DNA of 64,000 nt. Source: Catonia carolina. Lineage: Eukaryota > Arthropoda > Insecta > Hemiptera > Achilidae. The notes below the pieces were generated by a model that saw only the letters and a program-made list of their open reading frames with translations, searched no databases and was not told the origin of the DNA. The DNA is taken from the NCBI GenBank assembly GCA_035578175.1, contig JAQMRL010000001.1, positions 239,335,038 through 239,399,037 of the forward strand, in the 5' to 3' direction. Both the position numbers and the translations under genes were made by a program. Below, one piece after another: positions 46,614-57,552 of this stretch (its first letter is position 1; the number at the start of each line of letters is the position of its first letter).

Positions 46614-46794
46614 AGGCATGATGACTGTAAGCAAGAATCCCTATAATGTATTTATTTACTAAAATAGAAGAAATATATTCTGAAAAATATATTTATTTTA
46701 ACTTCTAACACGAGATTATTTAATTATTTCATAAAATGTAACTACAAAATACAGTACTCCGCCATGCCGAATTGAACACCAATCACAGTCGATT

Positions 46795-46813
46795 ACGTCA
46801 CGATCATATAAAC
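46795..46813 (+). promoter_or_regulatory. Mirrored promoter motif, left
   Basis: 'acgtcacgatcatataaac', about 150 bp before the YqaJ gene ATG. It matches 17 of 19 bases of the inverted motif before the transposase gene. Confidence 0.5.
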
Positions 46814-46962
46814 ATTACATGTTATTACGCTGTCACTTAAAAATCTTGTGAATTTTTGGAAATTTCGTCGACCACTGCGCTTTTAAACTGTTTTTACCTG
46901 ATTATTTATGTTAATTATTGTTGGTAATTGATTAGTTTTGTGTTGTGTGAACAAATAAAATT

Positions 46963-47163
46963 ATGGAACAAGGATTCACCAAGGCAAACAGCTCTAATTT
47001 ACCTAGAGTTGATTTATTAATGTTGGGAGAGTTCTTAGCATCCAACAAAGATTTCTGTTCGGCAGAATTCCGAAATGTTAAAACTGCAATGTAAGTATAA
47101 TACTAATTAACATTCGATGAAACGACAATTTAAAAATCTCAATGTTTTTTCAATGTTTTTTCA

Positions 47164-47209
<46 letters not shown>

Positions 47210-48692
47210 GTTTAACGTCCGACTGTTTTGCAAATTGCTGCTAATGCAGACGGTGAAGGATGAAATGAATTTTTTGTAACGCATGAAAAAATGCCATGCC
47301 CGAGTAGGATTCGAACCCAAGACCGCGTGATGAGAGGCGAGCACGTTACCAACATCGCCAACGCGGCCGGTTTTTTCAATAGAACCACTTGATGTTTAGA
47401 GGTTATGTTATCAAGCTATTGTTTGTAATTATGTACTAGCGGTTCCCTCGCGACTTTGTCGTAGTTATTCGATTTTATGCTTACATAACCACTTCTTTGT
47501 TTTAGATCTTCCAGACCATCTTATGGTGATGACGCTGTAAGTTATAAACAGTTAAAACGGGATGGAAATCTCTGCACTGTGAAATCTAAAATCTGCCCAG
47601 AACACAAGGTCCATGCAAAATTGTATGGAGTGACCTTAGTAGTCGATGAAGTGAATGAAGCAGTCATATCAGTACAATGCCAAGACTGTGTTGCATCACG
47701 AGGAGGTTGCAAACATGCCATAGCATTTCTCATGTGGGTCCATCGTAGGAGTGAGGAGCCTTCTGCTACATCTATTGAGTGCTACTGGATGAAATCTAAG
47801 TTATCTCGTGTTGGAACTAGCTTGAAATATACAACAGCTAAAGATTTATCTAATGGCAAGCCTTGTTTGACATCAAATACTGAAGTATTTGAAAAATTTC
47901 TACAGGAAGGCAAGAAACGGAAACTTTCTAACTGTGAGTTAATCAAATTTCAAAACGATTATGTGAGTGATACAATAGATACATTGTCCATGCACAAATT
48001 GATCTTGAAATACAAGGGAAACTCATGCGACGATTTCTTAAAGAAAATTATTTTAACTGATGAAGATGTGATGAAAGTTGAAAAAGAAACAATTATCCAG
48101 CATCAAAGTAGCCTGTGGCACGAACTCAGATATGGGAGGGTGACGGCTTCTCGAGCATATGAATTCAGTAGGTGCAAGAAAAGTGATGGAACATTAATAT
48201 CTTTGATAATGGGAGGTAAAATCCCAGATACACCAGCCATGAAACGTGGCCGATTATTGGAGGAGGAAGTAAGGAAAACTGTAAGTACCAAACTCGGAAA
48301 GAAAATAAAAAAATGTGGCTTATTTCTATCTAAACAGTATCCAGTAATAGCAGGATCACCTGACGGAATCTGTGGAAATAGTACGTATTATTGAAATTAA
48401 ATGTCCAATAAGTGCTCAGACTTATAAAACCTATATTTTGAACGGGAAACCAGCTCCAAAATACTATGGGCAAATGCAACTTCAAATGAGTTTGGCAGGC
48501 CTTCACAAAGGCTACTTCTGTGTTGCTGATTGGAACTACAGCATTAATAAAAAAGTAGAAGTGATAAGTGTTACTTTTGATGACAAATGTTTTAGAGTTC
48601 ATGGAAGTTTTAGTATCTTTATGGAAAGACAATGTTTACCCTTTGTTATGCCAAAGTGTTATGTAAATAAAACAGACAAGAATAAAAACTAA
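46963..48692 (+). pseudogene. SWIM zinc finger + YqaJ-type nuclease of the ISL2EU element
   Basis: Exon 1 is 46963-47090 (MEQGFTKANSSNLPR…, donor GTAAGT, phase 2) and exon 2 starts at 47506 after TTTTAG; the join is in frame (TAISSRPSYGDD). Next come a SWIM-type zinc-binding motif (VQCQDCVASRGGCKHAIAFL), a Lys-rich linker, then a YqaJ exonuclease core: ELRYGRVTASRAYEF, KRGRLLEEEV, AGSPDG, IEIKCP and YGQMQLQMSL. These hold the catalytic Glu, Asp, Glu-x-Lys and Gln of the lambda-exonuclease-like fold. One frameshift at about 48385, between GSPDG and IEIKCP, breaks the protein; otherwise it is complete. It presumably assists transposition. A SINE sits in the intron. Confidence 0.85.
47167..47369 (-). 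repeat. SINE-B, full-length with poly(A) and 12-bp TSD
   Basis: A 42-base poly(T) (47167-47208) on plus is the poly(A) tail of a minus-strand SINE. Head 'ccggccgcgttggcgatgtt' (A box), B box 'gggttcgaatcc', body and 'cagtcggacgttaaacc'. It is flanked by GTTTTTTCAATA at 47155-47166 and 47370-47381. It lies inside the intron of the YqaJ gene, leaving its splice sites intact. Confidence 0.92.
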
Positions 48693-48698
48693 TAATTT

Positions 48699-51163
48699 TT
48701 ATTTAATCAAAGAATCCTGCAAGTATATTAAACCACAAGCAATAGTTATTATATCATCAAGTACTTTAACTAGATTAAGGTTCACACAAGAATGGGGCTT
48801 TAACAAACTAAATTCTCTCAAACGACGAATCACTCTCTCTATGTGAATTCTCAGACTAGCAATCTGTTTAGTTTCTCTTGCCTCATTTTTTGAAAGTTTA
48901 ACCCCAGTTGTAACACTTGGAGGTCGCACTAGTTTCACTCCATGTTTTAGTAAATATGATTCTACATGCTTAAAACCTCTGTCTGCCATTACATGCATAC
49001 CTAGTTGTAAACACTTAATAAAATCACAAGATTCTATCAAACATGTATCAGTAATTCTGCCTCCATATCCTGGTGAGATGTAATTCACTAAACCATTTGG
49101 TGTACATGATACGAGATACTTAATAGTGTTTGCTTTTTTATATTCTGACCAAGAGAGACTTTGATTCAATGCTTTGGAAGGCTTTGTATCTCAATTTCTA
49201 AGCAGTCAATAATGCAACTTACATGATGATATTTATGTCTAAAAGCCATGGGTAAGTGGTTTTTAATGCTATCTTTATCTAGATTTACAATAAAAGGACG
49301 CATTGCGCTAGCTAACAAAGGAATATGTTTAAAAAAAATCTTGCTAGCATAACTTGGAGTTATAGAAAAATCATCACCAAGTTCTCTGAATGAGTTATTT
49401 AATCTTATTTTTTTTAAACACATTAGTATATGAGTAGCAGGTATATTTGTATTTTTTTCAAGTACTGTATATCTATTAAAAAATAACAGTCTTTAGGGAC
49501 ACCAATGTAAGAACGTGGATTTCTGCAAATTTTATATAAAGTACAATGCAAAATTTGAGATGCCTCTTGCTTTTTATCATCTTGTATCAACTCGCTGCAA
49601 TCTGAAGTTGATGTCATTTGAAAAGATGTTGCAGGTGATGATTCTCTTTTCATTATAGACGGTGTATAAGAAATATCACTATCGGATTTGTCTTCTGTTG
49701 CAAATAATTTCCTGGTCGATGTTGTTGGCTTAACATGGATGGGTAGTGATTTTTGAAATCTTAAATGGTGATGTACAGATTGGAGATCAGGTTTCATTGG
49801 TGATGATATCTGATTTGTAACTTTAATTTCTGTTTGAATAGCTTTACTTCTGAACTTATGTGTCATGTAAACCTGGATTGATTTGTCTGCTTTTTTATGT
49901 TTTTCTTGAGTAATTTTTTCTATATCTCCATGTAGAACTGAAAAGCAACAGTATTTATTAAATAATAACAAAAATAGGGGAAAAAAGATTTATTAATAAA
50001 TAAAAAAATAATGTTAAGATTACACTTGTTATACAACAATTAATTTCCAACCAATGCTTAGGTAAGTAACATGGTAAAACGAAATTAAGCAAGTACTGAT
50101 TTTATTACTTTAGCAATATGGAAGGACATCAACATTTATTAAGTTATCATGGTCAGCTAGTAACTACTACGAATATCCATGACTCAAAAACAATAACTCA
50201 TGTTCATCACATATTATGTTGTTAGTATTAACAGCCACTAGTTAGCACTGACTAGTTGAGTATTGGCCTCCTCCCTGATGAGGAAATGATTAGAGCATAC
50301 TCCACCACACTGCTTTAGAGTGGGTTGGTGGAGTACATTGTTATTAATCAGTACTAAATGTACCCTACTTCTTCACCAGTTTAATAATGAACCGAGTTGA
50401 TATCCACTTAAACAAATAGATAGGTACCTGCTGCACTTCCAGATGATGTTTCTCCGAGCTCCAAAGGGTTGGTAGTAATACTGCTTTCTTTTATGCATTC
50501 CTCAATTAATATCCTTTTTTGTTTTTTCTGAGTATATCGTTCTGGGATGTCAGATATTCATTTTTTCTATCTGGTTGACATTGAAATTTTGAAGGTATAC
50601 ATCCTGGTTTCATGCGAACCTGCGCCACGGAACCCATAATATGATACTCCATAAAGTTGTCCATATCATTTGGTAACTAGAAAATGAATAATAAATGATT
50701 AAATTTTGTATTAAGTAAGTTTTATTTTGCATGTATTTTCTGGTTTTAATCGATGTTATGGGCCGTTAAACTATTGTATGCCAATAAATGACAGGTCACA
50801 GTGAATCAAGACTGTTTTATAACTACCTGTGTTCCACAATAGACATTTGATTTGATTAAAGTTTTTATTTCAGACACACATATAACCTCAACTTCAAAAA
50901 TGGTTTGTAGATATTAAAAGTTAAATAAAGCCACACACCATAAATATATACGAAATAAAGTAAAAACTTACATCAAAATGATCTTCACAGAAGTAATTAT
51001 GAGAGTGTAGATCAACATCTTTTGGATTTCGCCGGGCAAGATTAAACCACTTATATCTCATCTTTTTGTTGTTTGGCACGTGAACAAACAATTTATTCGG
51101 GTTCTTAAGTGATGAACTATCGCACTGAGGGACCCCACAGCACTTATAAACTTTAGAATTCAT
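48699..51163 (-). pseudogene. THAP + DDE transposase of the ISL2EU element
   Basis: Exon 1 is 50972-51163 (MNSKVYKCCGVPQC … FCEDHFD, a THAP C2CH DNA-binding domain; donor GTAAGT, phase 0). Exon 2 is 50428-50676 (LPNDMDNFMEYHIMG…, as usually follows THAP). Exon 3 is from 49937 down to 48699: a Ser/Lys-rich linker, then a helix-turn-helix (RLNNSFRELGDDFSITPSYA), the catalytic CIIDCLEIEI, MADRGFK and RIHIERVIRRL (D-D-E of the DDE_4 type). Three single-base frameshifts, at about 50553, 49470 and 49185, break it. Exon 2's length (249 nt) is one base short of what its two splice phases need, which confirms the first. It would cut and join the element ends. Confidence 0.85.
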
Positions 51164-51219
51164 ATTTTAATTCGATGTAGTACCTAGACTCCTACTAGCA
51201 AGCAAAAAGAACTTCTTTT

Positions 51220-51238
51220 GTTTATGTGAACGTGACGT
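51220..51238 (-). promoter_or_regulatory. Mirrored promoter motif, right (CRE-like)
   Basis: Minus strand 'acgtcacgttcacataaac', 57 bp before the THAP gene ATG, overlapping a perfect CRE palindrome TGACGTCA at 51233-51240. Inverted copy of 46795-46813. Confidence 0.5.
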
Positions 51239-51412
51239 CACGCAGACGCCATGACACTAGCCAACCGTTTTGGCGCAAAAATTTAACTTAGAAATTAAAA
51301 TCGCACTTTTTCTAAATAAACCGCTGGTTATTACAGAAATATTACATTTTATGGTTAAACTAGATATAAAGGAATATTATAGAATAGTTTTTGAAAATTA
51401 GTCATCATGCCT

Positions 51413-51736
51413 ATTAGTTAAATTACTAATTAATTAAATAGTAATGAAATTTGGTTGGTAACTGCACGGAGTGTTCCACAACCCTTTTATCGTTCATAAA
51501 TTCTATGTAACATTGGAAGGTGCAAACAGTCATAATAATAAACTAATATGGTAATTCAAAAGTAACTTACCATAATTACCAAAATAAAAGTAAAGCCCCA
51601 ATTAAGATACGTCAAGAAAGCTTACTATTTAAGTTACAATTAGGTACAGGTCATTCGTTCTATACGAAATTTTTGTTTTTGTTTTTCGTCCGCTGTTCTG
51701 CAATTAGTAGATATATCATCGGCGTCTCAATCATAA
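51413..51736. other. AT-rich spacer
   Basis: No gene. Bases 51670-51720, read on minus, resemble the end of SINE-B ('aattgcagaacagcggacga'), which would form part of the 3' UTR of the small candidate gene next to it. Confidence 0.3.
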
Positions 51737-52060
51737 TCATTTTCTTCTTCTTGTTCCAAATTTATTATTTAACACATTCATGACATTCTGATCAAAACTT
51801 GGATCAGCTACTCCAAATTTTTCCATCTGCAATTCGTAACAAAAATAATTTTTCATTACGTAAGATTTTAGTACGACCGTAAGTTTCCGTTCCGGGGTTT
51901 TAAATGTTAACTACATTACAAGATTATACATAGGTATTAAACTAAATTATGAAGAAAGTAAGTACAATTCATGATAAAAAAAAGTAGGTAAATACTTACA
52001 GTTTTAGCTTTCAATAACAGAAATTTTCGTAAAAACGACGACTGACAGCACTATATTACA
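51737..52060 (-). CDS. Candidate spliced small-ORF gene (29 codons)
   Basis: The ATG at 51826 starts directly after a good acceptor (ACGAATTGCAG) and gives 29 codons (MEKFGVADPSFDQNVMNV…, ending TRRRK) to TGA at 51737. The presumed 5' exon ends at 52000 with GTAAGT; its in-frame sequence contains a stop and no ATG, so it would be non-coding leader. Intron 173 nt. I do not recognise the peptide. The splice pair is good, but the ORF is short and the transcript unproven. The 5' exon's right limit (about 52060) is a guess. Confidence 0.35.
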
Positions 52061-52209
52061 GGAACTGACTACATAAACGTAAAAACACACTGATTACTTT
52101 GCTCTAACAAAGACAAAAAGGTACTAAAAGACACCTGGCTTTGATGCGCCCCCATCATCCCCCACCCCGGCAATAAGTAGCGCCGTCGTAAAAATTACGA
52201 GCCTTTCCG

Positions 52210-52350
52210 TTTCAGGGTAGGTTATGTTTTTTGAGGTTAGTTTTTTTTTGTTTATTTCTAATGTTTTATTACTGATGTTAGGTTATATTGTTTATTATAT
52301 GCATTGACTAGAAAAAGTTGTGCGAGTATTTCGCACCAGATTTTTTTTTA
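52210..52350 (+). repeat. Family X repeat, copy H (end fragment)
   Basis: 'gatgttaggttatattg', 'gcattgactagaaaaagttg' and 'tttcgcaccaga' match the right end of copies B and E. Confidence 0.6.
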
Positions 52351-53217
52351 TGTTTATTATCTTAGGTAAATAACCGTTTATTAGTGAAAGTAGTATATTG
52401 TGTCATTTAATAGATACCATCAGTTTTAAGCATTTACTGAAATATTAAAATAATGGATAATTTTTAAATTTGATATAATGCACTGGTTTATAAATATTGT
52501 TCAAATAGAATTTTTTCATAATAAAACTAAAATTTTCCTTTTAATATATTATCTGATTATTCTGCGTAAAGAATTACAGTTTCCTCTCTTCACAAAATTA
52601 CTTTTTATGTTATTTAATGGGTTAATTTTTGGGTCAAATACCAGGGCCATTAGCCTGGGCCTGTACTGTACTAACTTTTTACAAATTTGGTTTTAATTTT
52701 TTATTAATATAAATTTTATTAACTGTATTTAAATTACTTGTTACGTGCCATGTGCATCTGCTGATAATGTTCCTTCCGTTCACTAGCATGTCCCACAAAG
52801 AGTTACAAGAACAGATATTTCATATAGCTGATTACGATGGGGAAGTTACCAAACCATAAATAGTCTATTAGAAGTACCACTTATGAAGTACCATTCAGTC
52901 ATATTCATAGAAATTATTTACATCTTGCCTTAGGGAATATTTTTTAATGATCTAATCTCCCTTCCGTACGTAGTCAGTTAGTAGCTCTATACCTACACCC
53001 TAATGAAATTGTAGAGAGATTCATAACCAAACTAGAAAATTTCTTTTTTATGTATCCAAGAATTTTAAACAATTACATTACAATAATTAAAATATAATTT
53101 AGTAACTAAGCGATGTACTTTAATACATTTTAATCATTTTCAATTTATCATTGAAGGAGAAAGGAACGATTTATAAAAGTTATTTAAATATATTTTTTTC
53201 ATAAAATCTATATCACC
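52351..53217. other. AT-rich spacer
   Basis: No element or gene supported. The 72-codon ORF at 52478-52696 is composition-driven (Phe/Leu/Ile-rich) with no supporting signals. Confidence 0.35.
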
Positions 53218-53463
53218 ATGATTTCTTTAAGAGTTTTTATAACAGTTTCTTTTATAACAGCATCATATTTGACATACAAAATTTCTTCATTTTTATACCG
53301 TAACTATAAATTGTATAAAGTTAAACTAGCAATTGAAGCATTATCAGAAGAAGAGAAAGAAGAAAATTTACGGTGTCTCATTAAAGCATACTTTCAAAAA
53401 AAATCCCGTTTCACCAGTTATACGGAGAAAAATTATTTTTCTCCGTACAATTCCATTTTGTAG
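53218..53463 (+). CDS. Possible small single-pass membrane protein (81 aa)
   Basis: ATG in a fair context (atcaccATGA). Residues 5-22 form a hydrophobic helix (RVFITVSFITASYLTY), followed by a basic, Tyr-rich stretch and an acidic helix (ALSEEEKEENLRCL). Not recognised. Composition is less AT-driven than the flanking sequence. Two perfect hairpins overlap its 3' end, the second containing the stop codon. No neighbour or splice site supports expression; it may be a chance ORF. Confidence 0.3.
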   Translation: MISLRVFITVSFITASYLTYKISSFLYRNYKLYKVKLAIEALSEEEKEENLRCLIKAYFQKKSRFTSYTEKNYFSPYNSIL

Positions 53464-53495
53464 TAATAATTTAACTGGTGGTTAAATTATTACTA
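53421..53495. repeat. Two perfect hairpins in a row
   Basis: 53421-53447: 12-bp arms (tacggagaaaaa / tttttctccgta), 3-nt loop. 53461-53495: 15-bp arms (tagtaataatttaac / gttaaattattacta), 5-nt loop; the first arm begins with the TAG of the 53218 ORF. Confidence 0.85.
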
Positions 53496-53526
53496 TAAAA
53501 TTGATTGTTACTGTTTTAAAATATTT

Positions 53527-53850
53527 ATGAAGAAAAACAAAAAAATAATATAAAATAAAATGAAAAAAGGTAAAAATGAAGAAAAATACTTAAAAAAAAC
53601 TAATATAATTTTATTCAAAATACAAAAAACAAGAAAAACAAAAAAACTAATATAAAATAAAATGAAAAAAGGTAAAAATAAAGAAAAATATTTTAAAAAA
53701 AACTAATATAATTTTATGCAAAATACAAAAAACAAGAAAAACAAAAAACTAATATAAAATAAAATGAAAAAAAAGGTAAAAATGAAGAAAAATATTTAAA
53801 AAAACGAATATAATTTTATTCAAAATACAAAAAAAGAAACTGACTTGCAA
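53527..53850. repeat. A-rich minisatellite, 102-104-bp unit
   Basis: About three units, each with 'aaaatgaaaaaaggtaaaaa', 'actaatataattttat' and 'caaaatacaaaaaacaagaa'. The 'ggt' phrase recurs at 53569, 53671 and 53775. One strand is almost free of C, G and T runs. Confidence 0.85.
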
Positions 53851-55589
53851 AAAACTAAAAAACACAAAAAACCTACATAATTTTACAAAAAACAAAAAAA
53901 AATTACTTTATACTACTTACTTAGAATAGATTACTTAGAATTACTTATTACTTGATATTGTTTTATAAAAAATATTTTAAAAACTTAACAAAACAAACTA
54001 ATAAAATATTAAAAACAAAATGTCTCTTTTTTAAAATTTAGTTTAAAAAAAATGTGGTTGATTTATCATTATTTTAAATCCACTGTATACTATACAATTG
54101 GAATTAACAATTTGGTCTTTTAAAGGGTCAGTAATATTATTACGTATTAAAAAATACAATTTCAAAGTAAATGTGGAATAGACTGCTCTGGAAAACTTAA
54201 ATTGTCAACAAAATAAATCTTAAATGTGTAAACAACTAGTAACTTCATTATAAAAATGGGAAAGGGAAATTCTATCAAAAATATTTATATTAAGCATTGA
54301 AATTTCTGGTTTTTTGAAACGATAAAACATGTAAACTAGAATCTTGTTGTTATGAAAACATCTTCATGGAAGAATCTACGTATTTTAAAGGATAAGATAT
54401 TCTTTGCATAGTAGCTTCCATTTAAATTAAAATATCTAAGTTATCAGATTCCAGTGGCTTAATAAAGATTCCAAATTTACAAATTATTAATGCTGGAAAA
54501 AACTTAAGATTTTGCTATGCGTTCCAACCAAATTGAGAAAGTGAAGACAATCCAGAGTGAAGTGCAAGGATAGTTTTATGAGAGCTGTGAAGACGATATG
54601 TCTAAGGTGAAGATGTTTTGGGTTGTGGTAAATGACCTAGTGCTGTGCCAGAGGCACTATAATATTAACAACTGTACAATGTAATTTTATTAGTTGTAAT
54701 TTAAAGATGTTTTTACTAATATAACCTTAAACACATTCAATCTTGAGCAATTACAACAACGAACAGCCGCGTTCCCTAACGTCAATAAAATCTTTCCCTC
54801 ATCCCTTAATTTTGTTTAGAATTCAGTTGCATACTACTCCGTATTGTTTATAGGCTTATTCAATGTTTATATTACAAATTCTTCATGTATGTGTCATTTT
54901 TAATTTTATGATCCTAAATGAGTTTTCAATTTAGTTGGCTTTGTTATTTTAAACTGTTCGGTTCGGTTTAATTGTGCGTCTAGTTCGAATAGTGCTTTTA
55001 GTTTTATGTACGGTTTAATTTGATTGTAGTTATTACTTTATTTGACTGTATGAACAAAAGTAAGTTTATTTTTATTTTTGCTCAAAAAGTTGATATTAAT
55101 TTAGAACATCCTTAATATATAGTGATGGCTAATGCACCCGAGTCCTCTATTTACAAACACCAAAAAGGTAAACCTTTGAGAATAAAGTAAGTGAGTTTTA
55201 AAATTAGTAAACAATAATAATTTTATTTATAAAGTAAGCATTTAAAATTATAAAAAAACATTTAAGTATTTAATTTTATTAAGCTAAAGAATCAACTACT
55301 CATAAGAGTATTAAGCACGAGTCGTTTCGCATACGCCTACTATAAAAATCACGTATAATACTTTTGATGCGTACGGTTCTGGAGCTGTGACTCATTCACT
55401 GTTTGTTTACTTCGCAGTTAGTTCTTAAAAAATGAATTTGGTATACGCCAATGCGGCCGGCATTAAGAAAATTGTAAAAGGTGAGTAGAGTAGGGATAGC
55501 AACAACGATGCAAGTGTTGTTTCCCTCACATAATCGTCATTCACTCTCCTTCCAGAAGAAAGCCTATACTATTCTATAAACATCTGGTG
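53851..55589. other. AT-rich spacer
   Basis: No supported gene. 54531-54660 includes 'ggtaaatgacctagtgctgt', shared with 42590-42620. Two ATGs followed by phase-1 donors (55124-55167 ending GTAAAC; 55431-55479 ending GTGAGT) could be first exons, but the second overlaps a 20-bp match to the SINE-B 5' end and no downstream exon fits. Confidence 0.35.
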
Positions 55590-56300
55590 TGAAACACTCA
55601 CACGACTTTCTCTTGTCAATACAAATAATGAACAATATAACCTAACATTAGTAATAAAATATTAGAAATAAAAAACATAACCTAATTTTAATCATAGTGA
55701 AAGTCGTAAAATGAAAATCAACCTCAGTTTAGGTTACAAATACGGAAAATCACTCTTTCATGCTAAACTAGGCTCTGTAGAGAAAAATGCTCTAAATAAA
55801 AGTTGTAGATCTTTTAATTTCCTATAAATTTGATCATATACACTTTTGTCGTAAAATGCATACTAAGGCCGAGATCTTAAAAAAAATCGATTATTCACAT
55901 GTTTTCGTTAGAAAAACAGAAAATCGCTAATTACCGCTAAACTAAGCATTATACAAAATAATGTTTTAAATAAAAGTTGTAGGATTTTTAATTTTCTACA
56001 ACTTTAATTATATAAATTTTTGCGCTAAAATGCATATTAAAGTCGCAATCTTGACGAAAAATAATTTTTTTACGGGAAAACAATCTTCCAAAGAATTTCA
56101 GCAGACATGGCGCCTACCCTATTTTGTATAGAGTATAAGAAATGTAGTAAATGAGGCGAGTTTTTAAAAAAAATCGTAGAAGCCGTTTTTGAGAAAATCG
56201 CAAAAACGTGAAAAATGACACCAATAAGCTATACTACTTCCGGTTGAACGATTTTGATGAAAATGTTCGTGTCGGACCTGTGTCGTATGCGGAGTGTAGT
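55590..56300 (-). repeat. Family X repeat, copy F
   Basis: Begins 'gtgaaacactcacacgactt' and 'tctcttgtcaatac', then the family interior in reverse ('caaagaatttcagcagacat'), ending at 'gatgaaaatgttcgtgtcgg'. It is truncated before the other terminus. Confidence 0.7.
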
Positions 56301-57136
56301 CCTATGTAGAATTTAGTATAGCGTTTCATATATATAAGGCTGACCTTGAAGCATGTACAATTTAGTACAGATGCTGACGACGTCACTATTATTACAACGT
56401 CACTATACTATACGTAGCTACTATATTAACTAGCTTATACTATTTCCCCTGTCCACAGAATTTTCATTTAGTGTCTCCTCATTTACTAATGAGTAGAATT
56501 AGCTTATATTTTTCGTATTACATTGTTTACTCATGATTAAACATAGGTTATATTCTTCGACCACTTTATAAAATTCAAAAATGTGTGTGTGTTTACCTAT
56601 TTCTGTAATTTGACATGATGAATAATTTGCAGACAAATGTTATGCACTACCATCTATATGGTTCAATTGCTTACAGTATTTTTTGTACATTTTAAAGTGA
56701 TAATGAATGCAAAAAATTTTTGTTAAGAATTTCAATATCCACAATAAAACAAAAGAAAAAACAGAATGGATTACGATGTTGCTAACCACAATACTCGATT
56801 TTATGAACCAAAACCTACTTATGCAGGTAGAAAATACATCAGTAAATTTACCACAACCTTTAAAAATTCTTTAAACATTTTACGCACAGGTGAATTGAGT
56901 AGTCTATTATTTGGAAAAAAAATATTGGATAAAGCAGACCAATACGCTTGTTGAAGCAAGTAAGAAGTAGCAATAAATGGATTGGTAAGTAATGAATTTG
57001 ACACACCTCAGTTTTCCGTGCATTGCATTAACAGAAAATGTCCTATGATACGTTAAATTCAGACACTGTTAACAATAGATTAGCTTCTATTACAATCAGA
57101 AACTACTTTCAAATAAAACTTACCTCAAATAAGTAT
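56301..57136. other. Spacer with an unexplained ORF
   Basis: Contains a 62-codon plus-strand ORF at 56766-56954 (MDYDVANHNTRFYEPKPT…), less biased than its surroundings, preceded by AAAAACAG. I cannot assign a family or find a partner exon, so it stays a possible exon at best. Confidence 0.25.
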
Positions 57137-57435
57137 CAACCTCTAGAGGCTTAATTAAGTAAAACGAGGAGTAAGGTGCTTTACCATTGCTTTTCTCACT
57201 GAGCGGAAAACTATGCTTACCAGAATATTAGGCCCTCCGTAAAGCATCTACTTTCCACCCTGCAAATGACACCTTCACTTCATTCACCACTGGGTCTGGC
57301 TGTAAAATGAAATTACTCTCAAAGGAGATAACTCTGACAAGTGCCGTTTGTTTTTCTGTTGTTGAATATTTCAGTCATGTAATTGGGCGACCATGCGATA
57401 AGAAAAAATTATTTTTTGTAGCCCTGAAACTAGCA
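57137..57435 (-). repeat. SINE-C copy, abutting a SINE-B
   Basis: From 'caacctctagagg' to 'agccctgaaactagcagat'. The internal frame has one stop. It joins a plus-strand SINE-B fragment without a gap. Confidence 0.7.
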
Positions 57436-57552
57436 GATCGGGCATGGCATTTTTTCATACGTTACAAAAAATTCATTTCATCCTTCACCGTCTGCATTAG
57501 CAGCAATTTGCAAAACAGTCGGACGTTAAACAAAAAAAAAAAAAAAAAAAAA
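57436..57552 (+). repeat. SINE-B, 5'-truncated, poly(A)-tailed
   Basis: Starts inside the body ('cgggcatggcattttttcat'), runs through 'cagtcggacgttaaac' and ends in about 20 A. The head is missing and the SINE-C lies where it should be. Confidence 0.8.

Larger units (their letters stand above)
46614..51412. mobile_element. ISL2EU-type DNA transposon (YqaJ nuclease + THAP/DDE transposase), ~4.8 kb
   Basis: Perfect 12-bp terminal inverted repeats AGGCATGATGAC (46614-46625) and GTCATCATGCCT (51401-51412). It encloses two genes pointing towards each other, only a few bases apart at their ends (48692 and 48699): SWIM+YqaJ on plus and THAP+DDE on minus. This pairing is the hallmark of the ISL2EU group. 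The bordering dinucleotides (GA left, AT right) do not form a clear target duplication. Both genes carry frameshifts, so the copy is probably inactive but fairly young. Confidence 0.85.

Noticed and set aside
53218..53463. Confident functional call for the small membrane ORF
   Set aside because: Kept only as a low-confidence feature: no homologue recognised, no splice or promoter evidence.
55431..55479. ATG followed by a GTGAGT donor, a candidate first exon
   Set aside because: Its 'cgccaatgcggccgg' matches the 5' end of SINE-B in reverse, and no downstream exon joins in frame.
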